From contig CAMDOA010000027.1 of the NCBI GenBank assembly GCA_945903305.1, positions 1 to 33,362 on the forward strand: a stretch of 33,362 nt of DNA, given 5' to 3'. The notes beneath the pieces were generated by a model that made no database searches, had not been told where the DNA came from, and worked only from the letters and a program-made list of their open reading frames with translations. Source of the stretch: Chitinophaga pinensis (GTDB lineage Bacteria; Bacteroidota; Bacteroidia; Chitinophagales; UBA10324). How positions within the stretch are numbered: position 1 is the stretch's first letter; each line of letters opens with the position of its first letter. This document shows positions 13,824 to 23,062 of this stretch, piece by piece. The position numbers were made by a program, and so were the translations under genes.

Positions 13824-16478
13824 ATGAAAAGAATTTTTACAACCCTCCTACTTGTTTTTTCTTTATCGTTTTCCAGTAAATCACAATGGGTAGCCATTCC
13901 GGATGGGCAGTTCGTTGCTTAGCTGCAAACAAGCTATCCAACTTGTATGAATGGGAATTTGATGGATACCACTTGCAGTGGGATTGTGAATGAATTAAAT
14001 GTTACTTGCAGTAATCAAAATATTTCTGATTTAGCAGGGATTCATTATTTCGATTCAATAACTAATCTTGTTTGCTATGGTAATTTATTAACGACTTTGC
14101 CATCGTTGCCAAATTCATTGACTCAGCTTTATTGTACTTATAATTCATTAACGAGTTTGCCATCGCTGCCGAATTCATTAACTGACCTTTATTGTAATGA
14201 TAATTTATTAACAAGCTTGCCATCGCTGCCGAATTCATTAGTTCAACTTCGATGTTTTAATAATTCATTAACGAGTTTTCCATCGTTGCCGAATTCATTA
14301 ACTTATCTTTATTGTAATAATAAATCATTAACGACCTTGCCATCGTTGCCGAATTCATTGACTCAACTTTTATGTAATAATAATTCATTAACGATCTTGC
14401 CATCGCTTCCGAATTCATTAACCTTTCTCTCCTGTTATACTAATTCATTAACTAGCTTGCCATCCTTGCCGAATTCATTACATACTCTTATTTGCGGTAG
14501 TAATACATTAACGAGCTTACCATCCTTGCCAAGTTCATTGTATTCTTTTAATATAAATAATAATCCAGGAATTTTATGCATGCCTCCATTATTAAATTTT
14601 ACTGGACCGGCATCTTATTATAATATTTCAAATACAGGAATTACTTGTCTTCCAAATTTAATTCAGCACACAGGATACATAGCTGCAATTGATACAATGC
14701 CAATTTGTGATGTGTTTAACACAAATGGTTGTGATGTTTATTGGAATGTTAAAGGAAAGGTTGTTAAAGACGGAGACAGCAGTTGTGTTACAACAAATGA
14801 TAGCACTGGAATTCAAATGGTAAAAATGAATTTATATGATGGAGGTAGCAATTTGATTCAACAAGTAATTGCAAATTGGGGAGGAGAGTATTCATTCGAT
14901 ACTCAACTTGGTAATTATTCAACTTCTGTTGATACAGTAAATATTCCATACAATGTTTTATGTCCGACAAATAATAACATAGCAAGTAACCTCACTGCAA
15001 TTGATTCAATGGATTACAATGTTGATTTCAGATTGACTTGCAAACCGGGTTTTGATTTTGGAGTTTGGAATGTAATTCATCATCCAAATTTCTTTCCCGG
15101 AAATATTAATCAAGTTCATGTAATTGCAGGAGATATAACTCAAAGTATTTACAATGTCAGTTGCAGTTCAGGAATAAGCGGAGAAGTAAAAGTTGTTATC
15201 AATGGACTCGCAGATTATGTTTCACCAATATCCGGAGCATTGACACCATCAGTAAACGGAGATACATTGATTTATACCATTGCAGATTTCTCATTGGTTA
15301 ATTCAGCAACTGATTTTGCTTTTAATGTTATAACAGATACAACAGCACAAGGAGGAAATCAGATTTGTTTTGATGTAACAGTAACTCCAACAACAGGAGA
15401 TAATAATATTTCAAACAACACACTCACACATTGTTTTGCAGTCACAAATTCATTTGACCCGAATGAAAAGGAAGTAAGTCCGGTTGGGAGTTTGGAATTT
15501 CCTATTAATGATTGGCTTACTTACACCATTCATTTTCAAAACACAGGAACTGCGGCAGCACAACACATTCAACTGCTCGATACATTGGATGCAGATTTAG
15601 ATGCAAGCACTTTTCAGTTGCTTTCTTATTCTCATACACCAATGGTGCAGTTGTTTGGCAGCAAGGTTCATTTCAATTTTGTCAATATCAATTTAGTTGA
15701 TAGTACAACAGATGCAGAAGCAAGCAAGGGTTATGTGAGTTACAGAATAAAACCACAAGCCAATCTTCCGCTCGGCACCACAATAGAAAACACCGCAAGC
15801 ATTTATTTTGATTTCAACGCGCCTGTTGTAACTAATACCGTGAGCAATGTTATTTGCAATCCGATAATACCAACCAATATCAGTTACTCCATGTGTTCCG
15901 GTGCTTCTTATTTCTTCAATGGAGTTTACTTAACCTCAGCAGGAAATTACACAGCCATTTATAATTCAGTTATCGGCTGCGATTCGGTAGTTCAGCTTTT
16001 CCTTTTAGTCAACGGAGTAAACATGAGTGTGAATCAGTCAAACGATACACTCACCGCACTAACATCGGGCACAGTGCAGTGGTATGATTGCAACACACAA
16101 CAAATAATTCCCGGAGCAACACAAACTGTTTTTATTCCAACCACATCAGGCATGTATGCAGGCATAATTACCGAAGGAAATTGCAGCGATACAACTGCAT
16201 GCACACAAGTATTCACCTCAATAAACGAATTCACAATTAACAATTCACAATTCACCATTTCCCCCAATCCTACTGACGAAAACATAACCATTCAGCTTTC
16301 GCAATCCTGCAATAATTGCCAGATAGAAATCAGCAACACACTTGGGCAAATTCTTCATAAGCAATTAATAAATGATAAGGAAGAAAGTATAAATCTTTCT
16401 TTGCTGCATGCAGGAATTTATTTTGTTGCCATTCGCTCCGATAAATTCAGTGCGGTTAAAAAGTTGGTGAAACAATAA
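13824..16478 (+). pseudogene. Leucine-rich-repeat T9SS surface protein with in-frame stop
   Basis: The ATG at 13824 opens a frame with a signal peptide (MKRIFTTLLLVFSLSFSSKS) and the start of a typical Bacteroidota LRR protein (WVAIPDGQFVA), then meets TAG at codon 33 (13920-13922). The same frame continues without further stops for 851 codons. Related proteins to my knowledge read IPDxxFxxWLQ here, so TAG most likely replaces TGG (Trp). The rest holds eight 20-residue leucine-rich repeats (14097-14576), a linker, a beta-sandwich region (DUF11/DUF7619-like, with NSFDPNEKEVSP and TYTIHFQNTGT), and a C-terminal T9SS sorting domain (ISPNPTDENITIQLS ... GIYFVAIRSDKF). An internal start at 13947 would give a protein with no signal peptide. 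Intact it would be a surface adhesin or binding protein of 884 aa. Confidence 0.8.
14097..14576 (+). repeat. Eight tandem 60-bp repeats encoding leucine-rich repeats
   Basis: Eight in-register 60-bp units encode the 20-residue pattern LPSLPNSLxxLxCxxNxLTx. The first half of each unit (around TTGCCATCGTTGCCGAATTC) is nearly constant, while the xx positions and CxxN region vary, as expected when a binding face diversifies on a conserved scaffold. The last unit is degenerate (LPSLPSSLYSFNINNNPGIL). Confidence 0.9.
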
Positions 16479-16482
16479 TTAG

Positions 16483-16812
16483 TTATTCCAATTCCTCCAC
16501 CTGCTTTTTAAAATCATATTGCAAATCTTCGTGCATGCTCGAAATAAACTTGTTAATCTTTTTTAACTGTGCTTCATATAAATTCAACATCGCATTGCTT
16601 TCCTGATATTTAATTCCGGAACTGTTCAGTTTCGTGCAATAATAAATCAGCAACTCCACAGCAGTTTGTGGTATTCCCGAGTAGCGAATGTGCTTATTAA
16701 TGTTGCGCAATATTATTCGCAAGGTCTTTTTCGTAGTAACAGAGTTACACGAAGTGAACCCAGCGCACTGTAGATGCCGGGTCTCCGACTTGAGGGCCGG
16801 GATATATACCAC
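16483..16812 (-). CDS. Hypothetical protein, doubtful
   Basis: An open frame of 109 aa ending 5 bp from the convergent LRR gene. The C-terminal 70 residues (from about NINKHIRYSGIPQTAVELLI through AQLKKINKFISSMHEDLQYD to the acidic end KKQVEELE) are plausibly helical and coding-like. The first 30 residues, ALKSETRHLQCAGFTSCNSV, come from a GC-rich patch that looks like an inserted repeat, so the original start may have been displaced. I do not recognise a family. It could be the remnant of a longer gene. Confidence 0.3.
   Translation of the reverse strand: MVYIPALKSETRHLQCAGFTSCNSVTTKKTLRIILRNINKHIRYSGIPQTAVELLIYYCTKLNSSGIKYQESNAMLNLYEAQLKKINKFISSMHEDLQYDFKKQVEELE
16735..16810. repeat. GC-rich patch, candidate dispersed repeat
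   Basis: About 75 bp of roughly 60% GC (for example GTAGATGCCGGGTCTCCGAC and GAGGGCCGGG, with GAGTTACACGAAGTGAACCC before it) stands in AT-rich DNA. The wording resembles short mobile or dispersed elements that recur in Bacteroidota intergenic DNA, from memory. Single copy here, no target duplication identified. Confidence 0.35.
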
Positions 16813-17117
16813 CTAACTCCTTTGTATGAATACATGGAGAGAGAAACTGACACGAAATTTTTTATTGCAATTATTTTTCAATGAAGATTAATAAATTTCA
16901 GTGTATTAATATCCGGTTTATTTGTCGCTCCGTTGTCATTCGAAGTGAAACCCCTGGTAGAATATTTTTACAAATCTGCTTTTCATTTTCGCGCCACCGC
17001 ATCAATACTTTTTTTATCAACACCCAATCCACGACAAACTGATTTTTGTCCACAGAATAATTTTGTAATTATGGAAACGACAAGGAATGTTTTCTATTCT
17101 TGTGGCCCTTTAAAAAA
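16813..17117. other. Upstream region of dnaB with a candidate promoter
   Basis: A 305-bp gap with no convincing gene. TAATTTTG at 17058-17065 matches the Bacteroidota -7 consensus TAnnTTTG, 52 bp before the dnaB ATG; no matching -33 element is seen at the usual distance. TTGTCCACA at 17046-17054 is one mismatch from a DnaA box, a weak observation. The rest is AT-rich and featureless to me. Confidence 0.35.
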
Positions 17118-18659
17118 ATGACTGAGCCAAACGACGATATAAAAATTGAACGCCCGCGGGCTATAACCAAGAGACACACAGAAACCGATTTATCGGCTAT
17201 GCTGTATGGCCGCATACAGCCACAGGCGCGCGATTTGGAAGAAGCCGTGCTGGGTGCCATGATGCTGGAGAAAGATGCGGTTGCATTAGTCATTGATATT
17301 CTGAAGCCCGAAAGTTTTTATGTAGAGGCGCATCAATGTATTTACAAAGCAATTTTCAGTTTGTTCAACCGCTCGCAGCCGGTTGATATTTTAACAGTGA
17401 CGGAAGAGTTGCGCAAGCAAGGTGATATTGAAAAAGTGGGTGGCGCTTTTACAGTTGCAGAGTTAACCAATCGGGTGGGTAGTGCCGCCAATGTGGAATA
17501 TCATGCGCGGATCATCAGCCAGAAATTTATTCAGCGTGAATTAATTCGTATCAGTTCCATTATCATTCGCGATTCGTACGAAGACACCACGGATGTACTG
17601 GAGTTATTAGATAAAGCAGAGAAAAATATTTACGACATCACGGATAAAAATCTGCGTCGTAATTTCAGTTCCATATCAGAACTCATCACAAAAAATATTA
17701 AGCAGGTTCAAAGTCTGCGCGATAATAAACTCGACTTTAATGGTGTTCCATCCGGCTTTACTGAGTTGGATAGAATTACAGGCGGTTGGCAAAAAAGTGA
17801 TTTGATAATTGTGGCTGCCCGACCAGGAATGGGTAAAACAGCTTTCGTGCTTTCATTGGCGCGCAATGCAGCTGTTGATTTTAATAAACCTGTTGCGTTT
17901 TTCTCATTAGAGATGAGTGATTTACAATTGACTTCGCGATTAATTTCCGCCGAAACACTAATACCTTCTGATAAACTGCGAAAAGGAAATTTAGAGGAAT
18001 ATGAATGGACTCAATTGACTTCGAACATTGAAAAACTTTCGGCCGCGCCCATTTTTATTGATGATACTCCTGCCATCAATATTTTTGAATTGCGCGCAAA
18101 ATGCCGCCGTTTAAAAATGCAACACGATATTCAACTCATTGTAATAGATTATTTACAACTGATGAGTGGTGGCACCGGCGATAAATCGTTTAACCGTGAG
18201 CAGGAAATAAGTACCATTTCGCGTTCGTTAAAAAGTATTGCCAAAGAATTAAGTGTGCCGGTCATTGCACTTTCGCAATTAAGCCGAGCGGTGGAAACCC
18301 GTGGTGGCAGCAAGAAACCACAACTGAGTGACCTGCGCGAATCGGGAGCCATTGAGCAGGATGCTGATATGGTTATGTTTATCTGGCGACCGGAATATTA
18401 TAATATGACCGAAGATGAAGCCGGTCAGCAATACAATGGAATGGCAGAAATATTAGTACAAAAACATCGTAATGGCGCGCTCGGAACTGTGCAATTGAAA
18501 TTTATTGACCGGTTTGCCAAGTTCGAAGATTACAATGTATCACCTTTCTCATCAGGAGTTGCCCGCGAAGGGTTTACGCAAAATGAGCAAGGTTCTGTTC
18601 AGGTAATGCAATCGAAAAACTGGGATAATAAACAGGATGATGATGTGTCGCCGTTTTAA
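17118..18659 (+). CDS. dnaB: Replicative DNA helicase DnaB
   Basis: Hexameric 5'-3' replication fork helicase, 513 aa. The N-terminal DnaG-interacting domain (about 33-140) begins RIQPQARDLEEAVLGAMMLE, with LKPESFYVEAHQCIYKAIF. The RecA-like motor carries Walker A ARPGMGKT at 234-241, LEMSDLQLTSRLISAE, Walker B LIVIDYLQLMSGG, SQLSRAVETRGGSKKPQLSD (with the arginine finger region), and LRESGAIEQDADMVMFIWRP. No intein is present. I start at the ATG at 17118; an in-frame TTG at 17100 would add six residues. It stands alone, and a candidate -7 box is 52 bp upstream. Confidence 0.97.
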   Translation: MTEPNDDIKIERPRAITKRHTETDLSAMLYGRIQPQARDLEEAVLGAMMLEKDAVALVIDILKPESFYVEAHQCIYKAIFSLFNRSQPVDILTVTEELRKQGDIEKVGGAFTVAELTNRVGSAANVEYHARIISQKFIQRELIRISSIIIRDSYEDTTDVLELLDKAEKNIYDITDKNLRRNFSSISELITKNIKQVQSLRDNKLDFNGVPSGFTELDRITGGWQKSDLIIVAARPGMGKTAFVLSLARNAAVDFNKPVAFFSLEMSDLQLTSRLISAETLIPSDKLRKGNLEEYEWTQLTSNIEKLSAAPIFIDDTPAINIFELRAKCRRLKMQHDIQLIVIDYLQLMSGGTGDKSFNREQEISTISRSLKSIAKELSVPVIALSQLSRAVETRGGSKKPQLSDLRESGAIEQDADMVMFIWRPEYYNMTEDEAGQQYNGMAEILVQKHRNGALGTVQLKFIDRFAKFEDYNVSPFSSGVAREGFTQNEQGSVQVMQSKNWDNKQDDDVSPF

Positions 18660-18777
18660 TATTGGTTCAATCGAATTGATTAAATAGAATCAATATTCGT
18701 ATTACAAACTAAAGCCGGAGTAAATTTATTTTATCGAATTTATTTGCCAATTCAATCAGCTAAAAAATGTTAGCTGA

Positions 18778-19614
18778 CTATTTCACCAATGCATATTTTA
18801 TCACCTGCCTGTATTCATTTGATTGAGCAGAAATAAAGTACATGCCGGCGCTTAGGTTTGAAACATTAAATGAATATTGCTGTCCTTGATTGGTTTGACC
18901 TGAATAAATGGTTTGCATAAATTTTCCATCCACTGAATAAATACTGATATTCATTTTTTTCAAATCGGCTTTAAAACCAAGTTGTAAAATTGAATTACCA
19001 GAAGCAGGAGCAATAAATTGAATCAGATTATTTACAGAATGAACGGTTGGATCTACCGAAGCAACTACTGATGGCGACATAATCCAATTAGTAATAATTG
19101 GGTCCATCGGATTTACTGTTTGTAAATGATGAGCAACCCAATTGCCTGCTTCATCAATCAAAAATTTATTAAAATTCCATGCCACATGCGCGTTGGCAAC
19201 ACCATTTAAATCTTCCCGCTGCAGCCATTTATAAACCGGTGCCGTGTCGGCAGAGATGGTGGCAATTTTCGACATCATTAAAAAAGTAACGCCATAAATT
19301 GAAGTGCAAAATTCATTGATAGCTGAATCGCTGTTTGGATCCTGACCGTTAAAATCATTACAAGGAAATCCGATAATTTCGAAATTGTATTGCTGGTACT
19401 GTGCATACAAATTTTGCAAATCATCAAACTGCGGAGTGTAGCCACAGAAGCTTGCCGTATTTACAACCATTACTTTTTTACCATAATACTGCGAGAAATC
19501 TACCGTGCTTCCACAAATATTTTCGGCTGAGTAGTTATGAAATGTGATGGGGCTTTGAGCAAAACTGCAAAAGCTTAAAATACTTACTGCGAAGGTTGTA
19601 AAAAATTTTATCAT
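18778..19614 (-). CDS. Secreted glutathione peroxidase-like protein with T9SS domain
   Basis: A 278-aa exported protein. Signal peptide 1-19 (FFTTFAVSILSFCSFAQ). Residues 22-180 are a GPx domain: VMVVNTASFCGYTPQFDDL with peroxidatic Cys57 (Cys form, not selenocysteine), IIGFPCNDFNGQDPNSD with the family Gln at 91, and HVAWNFNKFLID with the active-site Trp-Asn. A second Cys (Cys85) in FPCN could be the resolving one. After a linker, residues from about 200 form a T9SS sorting domain (ISIYSVDGKFMQTIY ... AGMYFISAQSNEYRQVIKYA). Standard bacterial GPx are cytoplasmic or periplasmic and about 160-180 aa; this fusion predicts a surface or extracellular peroxidase. The electron donor is unknown. Confidence 0.9.
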   Translation of the reverse strand: MIKFFTTFAVSILSFCSFAQSPITFHNYSAENICGSTVDFSQYYGKKVMVVNTASFCGYTPQFDDLQNLYAQYQQYNFEIIGFPCNDFNGQDPNSDSAINEFCTSIYGVTFLMMSKIATISADTAPVYKWLQREDLNGVANAHVAWNFNKFLIDEAGNWVAHHLQTVNPMDPIITNWIMSPSVVASVDPTVHSVNNLIQFIAPASGNSILQLGFKADLKKMNISIYSVDGKFMQTIYSGQTNQGQQYSFNVSNLSAGMYFISAQSNEYRQVIKYALVK

Positions 19615-19696
19615 GAATTAGAATTATGAGGTGGTGAAATTAGTTAATTTCAATTGCGCCATAAGATTTTATATTCACCAGAAATATTTTAAAAGC

Positions 19697-20167
19697 GTGT
19701 TTCAAAAAATCAATTTGTTCTTTCTGTTATTATTTATTGCCGGGTTTTGTTCCTGCAGTCATTCAAAAAAAATGAAAGTTTCCACTGTTCAGCAAGCCGG
19801 GAAAGATGATTTAACAGTTGCATCGCCCGGAACTTGTATTGTAACAGCAACTGTGTTAGATATTTATCCGCCCGATTCAAGCTTGAAAGATTCGTGGTGT
19901 TTTAAATATTCATGCATGGCGCTGCTTCAAATTAATACAATAAAAAATTGCGGTGCCGGTGCAGCCGGCATGATCAATCTGGCAGAAAACACCGAAGTGT
20001 ATTTTACTTTCACCCTCGCTCCTACTGATTCGGTTGATGCAACTATTCCGGTTCATTTACCCGGATTAAAAACAGGCGATAAAATTCTGACTTCATTACA
20101 TATACATCCTGCAATGAATGACCGGATGAGTTATTCTGTTTATTCTTATAAATTAATAGTTGATTAG
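19697..20167 (+). CDS. Putative lipoprotein of unknown function
   Basis: An unrecognised 156-aa protein if started at GTG 19697; the frame is open upstream to GTG 19631, and no ATG is available before the mature part. The 19697 start gives a compact lipoprotein-like leader, FQKINLFFLLLFIAGFCSC, with Cys21 as probable lipidation site. The mature region has beta-strand-like segments (TCIVTATVLDIYPPDSSLKD, SCMALLQINTIKNCGAGAAG, VYFTFTLAPTD, HLPGLKTGDKILTSLHIHPA), which suggest a small beta-barrel or OB-like fold. It is divergent from the GPx gene and 45 bp upstream of the BNR-repeat gene on the same strand. Function unknown. Confidence 0.7.
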   Translation: MFQKINLFFLLLFIAGFCSCSHSKKMKVSTVQQAGKDDLTVASPGTCIVTATVLDIYPPDSSLKDSWCFKYSCMALLQINTIKNCGAGAAGMINLAENTEVYFTFTLAPTDSVDATIPVHLPGLKTGDKILTSLHIHPAMNDRMSYSVYSYKLIVD

Positions 20168-20212
20168 AAAATTGTTCTGATAAATTTGTTTTACTGAATT
20201 AAAAATTTCCGC

Positions 20213-22990
20213 ATGAAAATAATTTTTTTAAAAAGCCTGATAATTACTTCGGTTGTTGTTTTAGGGTATCATTTTAATGAATCGAAATTAACTTATAAAA
20301 AATTTTTGTCGGGTGATGGAATGGAATTGAACGAAAGCAAAAACGGCTATTTGAACTGGCAGCTTCAACGGCTGGCAGATCCGGCTACAGGAAAAATCCC
20401 AAAGAATATCCGGGCACTTGAACTGGAATTTTCTTCCACACTACCTAACGATAATAATTTAAGAAGTTCCACTTTCACCAATCGCGGTCCTTGGAATGTT
20501 GGTGGAAGATCAAGAGCATTTGCCATGGATATTAATGACACTTCGGTTTTAATTGCCGGTTCAGTATCGGGTGATATATGGCGATCAACTGATGGTGGAA
20601 ATTCATGGGCAATCGTATCGCCAGATGCTACTCCGTTAGGAATTACTTGCATTATTCAGGATAAACGACCGGGCCATAATCAAAACTGGTATGCCGGAAC
20701 CGGCGAAGGATATGGCGCAAGCGCATCGGGTGGTGGTGCTTATTACTTAGGCGATGGAGTAATGAAGTCAACCGATAATGGATTGACATGGACAAAATTA
20801 GCTTCCACTTCCACTGCTAACACAACCGGCTTTGATAAAGAGTTTGATTTAGCATGGGGAATAGCCAATGACAACAGTAATTTAATTGAAGATGAAATTT
20901 ATGCAGCTACTTATGGTTTAATATACCGGTCAGTAAATGGTGGAACAACATGGACAATTGTTTTAGGAAGTGCCACAGCTGCTGCTTCTTACTTTACTGA
21001 AGTACAGGTTACTTCCACTGGAGTTGTGTATGCCTGCATGAGTGATGATGGAATAAAAAAAGGAATATGGCGGTCAACTGATGGCCTTTCGTTCGCAAAT
21101 ATTTTGCCCGATAGTTTTCCAGTAAATTATAACCGCATTGTAATGGGCATAAATCCGCAGAATGAAAACGAAATATATTTTTTAGCAAACACACCCGGCG
21201 CCGGCACACCCGACACCAATTATCAGGGCGATGTGGAATGGAATTCATTCTGGAAATACAATTATGTATCAGGCGACGGCAGTGATACAGGTGGCGTATG
21301 GGAAAACAGATCGATGAATTTGCCAACCAATGGCGGCCCGTTTGATAAATTTATGTGTCAGGGTTCTTATGATATGGTGGTGGCTGTAAAGCCGGATGAT
21401 GCGAACACAGTATTTATTGGGGGCACCAATATTTATCGGTCAACCACGGCATTTGCCGATGCTGCTAATACCCGATTCATTGGCGGATACAAGGAAGGCG
21501 CCACATTACCACAAGTTAAAGGATATGAAAACCATCACCCCGATCAACATGTTTTATTTTTTCATCCGAATAACCCAAACATAATTTTCTCGGCTAACGA
21601 CGGTGGATTATTTAAATCTACTGATTGCATGGAAGATACAGTTCAATGGATAAGTTTTAATAATGGCTACCTGACTACCATGTTTTATACAGCTGCCATT
21701 GATAATGCTGCTGTCAACGATCCAATCATAATAGCCGGCGCGCAGGATAATGGAAGCTGGTTTACAAATACAATTACACCCACTGACCCATGGGTGCAAC
21801 CACGCGGGGGCGATGGTTCGTTTTGTGCCATTGCTGATAATAAAACCACTTTTTATTTCAGCATTCAAAACGGAAAAATGATGAAAGCGAAAATGAATAT
21901 TGCCAATGGCACAATTGATTCTTTTGCGCGTATTGATCCTGTTCCGAAACAAGATTATTTATTTATCAATCCTTATATTCTCGATCCGGTTGATAATAAT
22001 AAAATGTATCTGGCAGGCGGCACCCGATTGTACCGAAATAATAATTTAGGTGGAATTCCCTATGCCAGTAACTGGGATAGTATCAGTACCAATTGGATGT
22101 ATTTTCAGGATACTGTTATTGCTCCATCACAAATTTCGTCGGTGGCCTGTTCAACCATACCGGCACACACACTGTATTATGGCACCTCACAAAAAAGAAT
22201 TTATAAAGTCGCAAATGCAAACACTGGTTCCCCAACAAGAACTGATATAACTTCCACTGCTTCCACCGCCATTTTTCCGGCATCGGGATATATGAATTGC
22301 ATTGCAGTGGATCCGCACGACGCCAATAAATTGATTGTAGTTTTTTCAAATTATAGTGTTTACAGTTTATTCTATTCAAATGATGGAGGCAGCAGCTGGA
22401 AAAAAGGTGCCGGCAATTTAGAAGCATTCAGTTCAGGAGCTGGAAACGGACCATCGATGAGATGGGCAAGCATACTTCACTTAGCTGATGGAAATACTGC
22501 CTACTTACTTGCGACAAGTATTGGATTATTTGCAACCAATAAATTACAAAGCGATAGTACGGTTTGGGTAAAACAGGCAACTAATACCATTGGCAATTCT
22601 GTTTGCGAAATGATAGTAACCCGTGAATCGGATGGCCTGGTTGTTATAGCGACTCACTCACGCGGAATTTTTTCGGCAAACCTTACAAGCATTAATGATA
22701 TTGTGACCATTGAAAATATTAGTTCTTCATCAATATCAGCAATCATTTATCCGAACCCGACTATTGATTACAGTATTTTACAAATTGATTCCAAGCAAGA
22801 AACAAATGCAAGCATTGAATTATATGATTTGTTGGGAAGAAAAATCAAAACTGTATATGTTGGAATTCTGACATCCGGTGAAAATAAAATTGGACTGAAC
22901 TTTCAAACACTCCCATCAGGTTTGTATATGTGTAAAATTCATTCGCCCTATTTCAACAAAGCAATTCCGGTATCCGTGGTGCGCGAATAA
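20213..22990 (+). CDS. BNR/VPS10-type beta-propeller protein with T9SS domain
   Basis: A 925-aa exported protein. A hydrophobic segment (IIFLKSLIITSVVVLGY, residues 3-19) acts as signal. Asp-box motifs (S-x-D-x-G-x-x-W) recur: IWRSTDGGNSWAI, VMKSTDNGLTWTKL, IYRSVNGGTTWTIV, IWRSTDGLSF, LFYSNDGGSSWKKG, together with SANDGGLFKSTD and GAQDNGSW, the pattern of sortilin/VPS10-like propellers. The C-terminal 75 residues are a T9SS sorting domain (IIYPNPTIDYSILQID ... LPSGLYMCKI). Asp boxes occur in sialidases and other glycosidases but do not prove catalysis; I see no sialidase Arg triad. Best described as a surface-displayed propeller, perhaps glycan-binding or degrading. It may share a transcript with the lipoprotein gene 45 bp upstream. 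Confidence 0.88.
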   Translation: MKIIFLKSLIITSVVVLGYHFNESKLTYKKFLSGDGMELNESKNGYLNWQLQRLADPATGKIPKNIRALELEFSSTLPNDNNLRSSTFTNRGPWNVGGRSRAFAMDINDTSVLIAGSVSGDIWRSTDGGNSWAIVSPDATPLGITCIIQDKRPGHNQNWYAGTGEGYGASASGGGAYYLGDGVMKSTDNGLTWTKLASTSTANTTGFDKEFDLAWGIANDNSNLIEDEIYAATYGLIYRSVNGGTTWTIVLGSATAAASYFTEVQVTSTGVVYACMSDDGIKKGIWRSTDGLSFANILPDSFPVNYNRIVMGINPQNENEIYFLANTPGAGTPDTNYQGDVEWNSFWKYNYVSGDGSDTGGVWENRSMNLPTNGGPFDKFMCQGSYDMVVAVKPDDANTVFIGGTNIYRSTTAFADAANTRFIGGYKEGATLPQVKGYENHHPDQHVLFFHPNNPNIIFSANDGGLFKSTDCMEDTVQWISFNNGYLTTMFYTAAIDNAAVNDPIIIAGAQDNGSWFTNTITPTDPWVQPRGGDGSFCAIADNKTTFYFSIQNGKMMKAKMNIANGTIDSFARIDPVPKQDYLFINPYILDPVDNNKMYLAGGTRLYRNNNLGGIPYASNWDSISTNWMYFQDTVIAPSQISSVACSTIPAHTLYYGTSQKRIYKVANANTGSPTRTDITSTASTAIFPASGYMNCIAVDPHDANKLIVVFSNYSVYSLFYSNDGGSSWKKGAGNLEAFSSGAGNGPSMRWASILHLADGNTAYLLATSIGLFATNKLQSDSTVWVKQATNTIGNSVCEMIVTRESDGLVVIATHSRGIFSANLTSINDIVTIENISSSSISAIIYPNPTIDYSILQIDSKQETNASIELYDLLGRKIKTVYVGILTSGENKIGLNFQTLPSGLYMCKIHSPYFNKAIPVSVVRE

Positions 22991-23062
22991 CTTTTAATTG
23001 CATTTAAGTTCCAGATAATTTTTGTGTAGCTGACAGTTTCAAAAAACCTTGATAAACTGAAT

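Noticed and set aside
14097-14576. CRISPR-like regular repeat
   Set aside because: Units are contiguous, multiples of three, and encode leucine-rich repeats; there are no unrelated spacers and no cas genes.
16933-17121. Small open frame upstream of dnaB
   Set aside because: 62 codons without family signal, overlapping the dnaB start in another frame and the likely dnaB promoter.
20213-22990. Sialidase annotation for the BNR-repeat protein
   Set aside because: Asp boxes alone do not define a sialidase; the catalytic Arg triad and FRIP motif are not visible.
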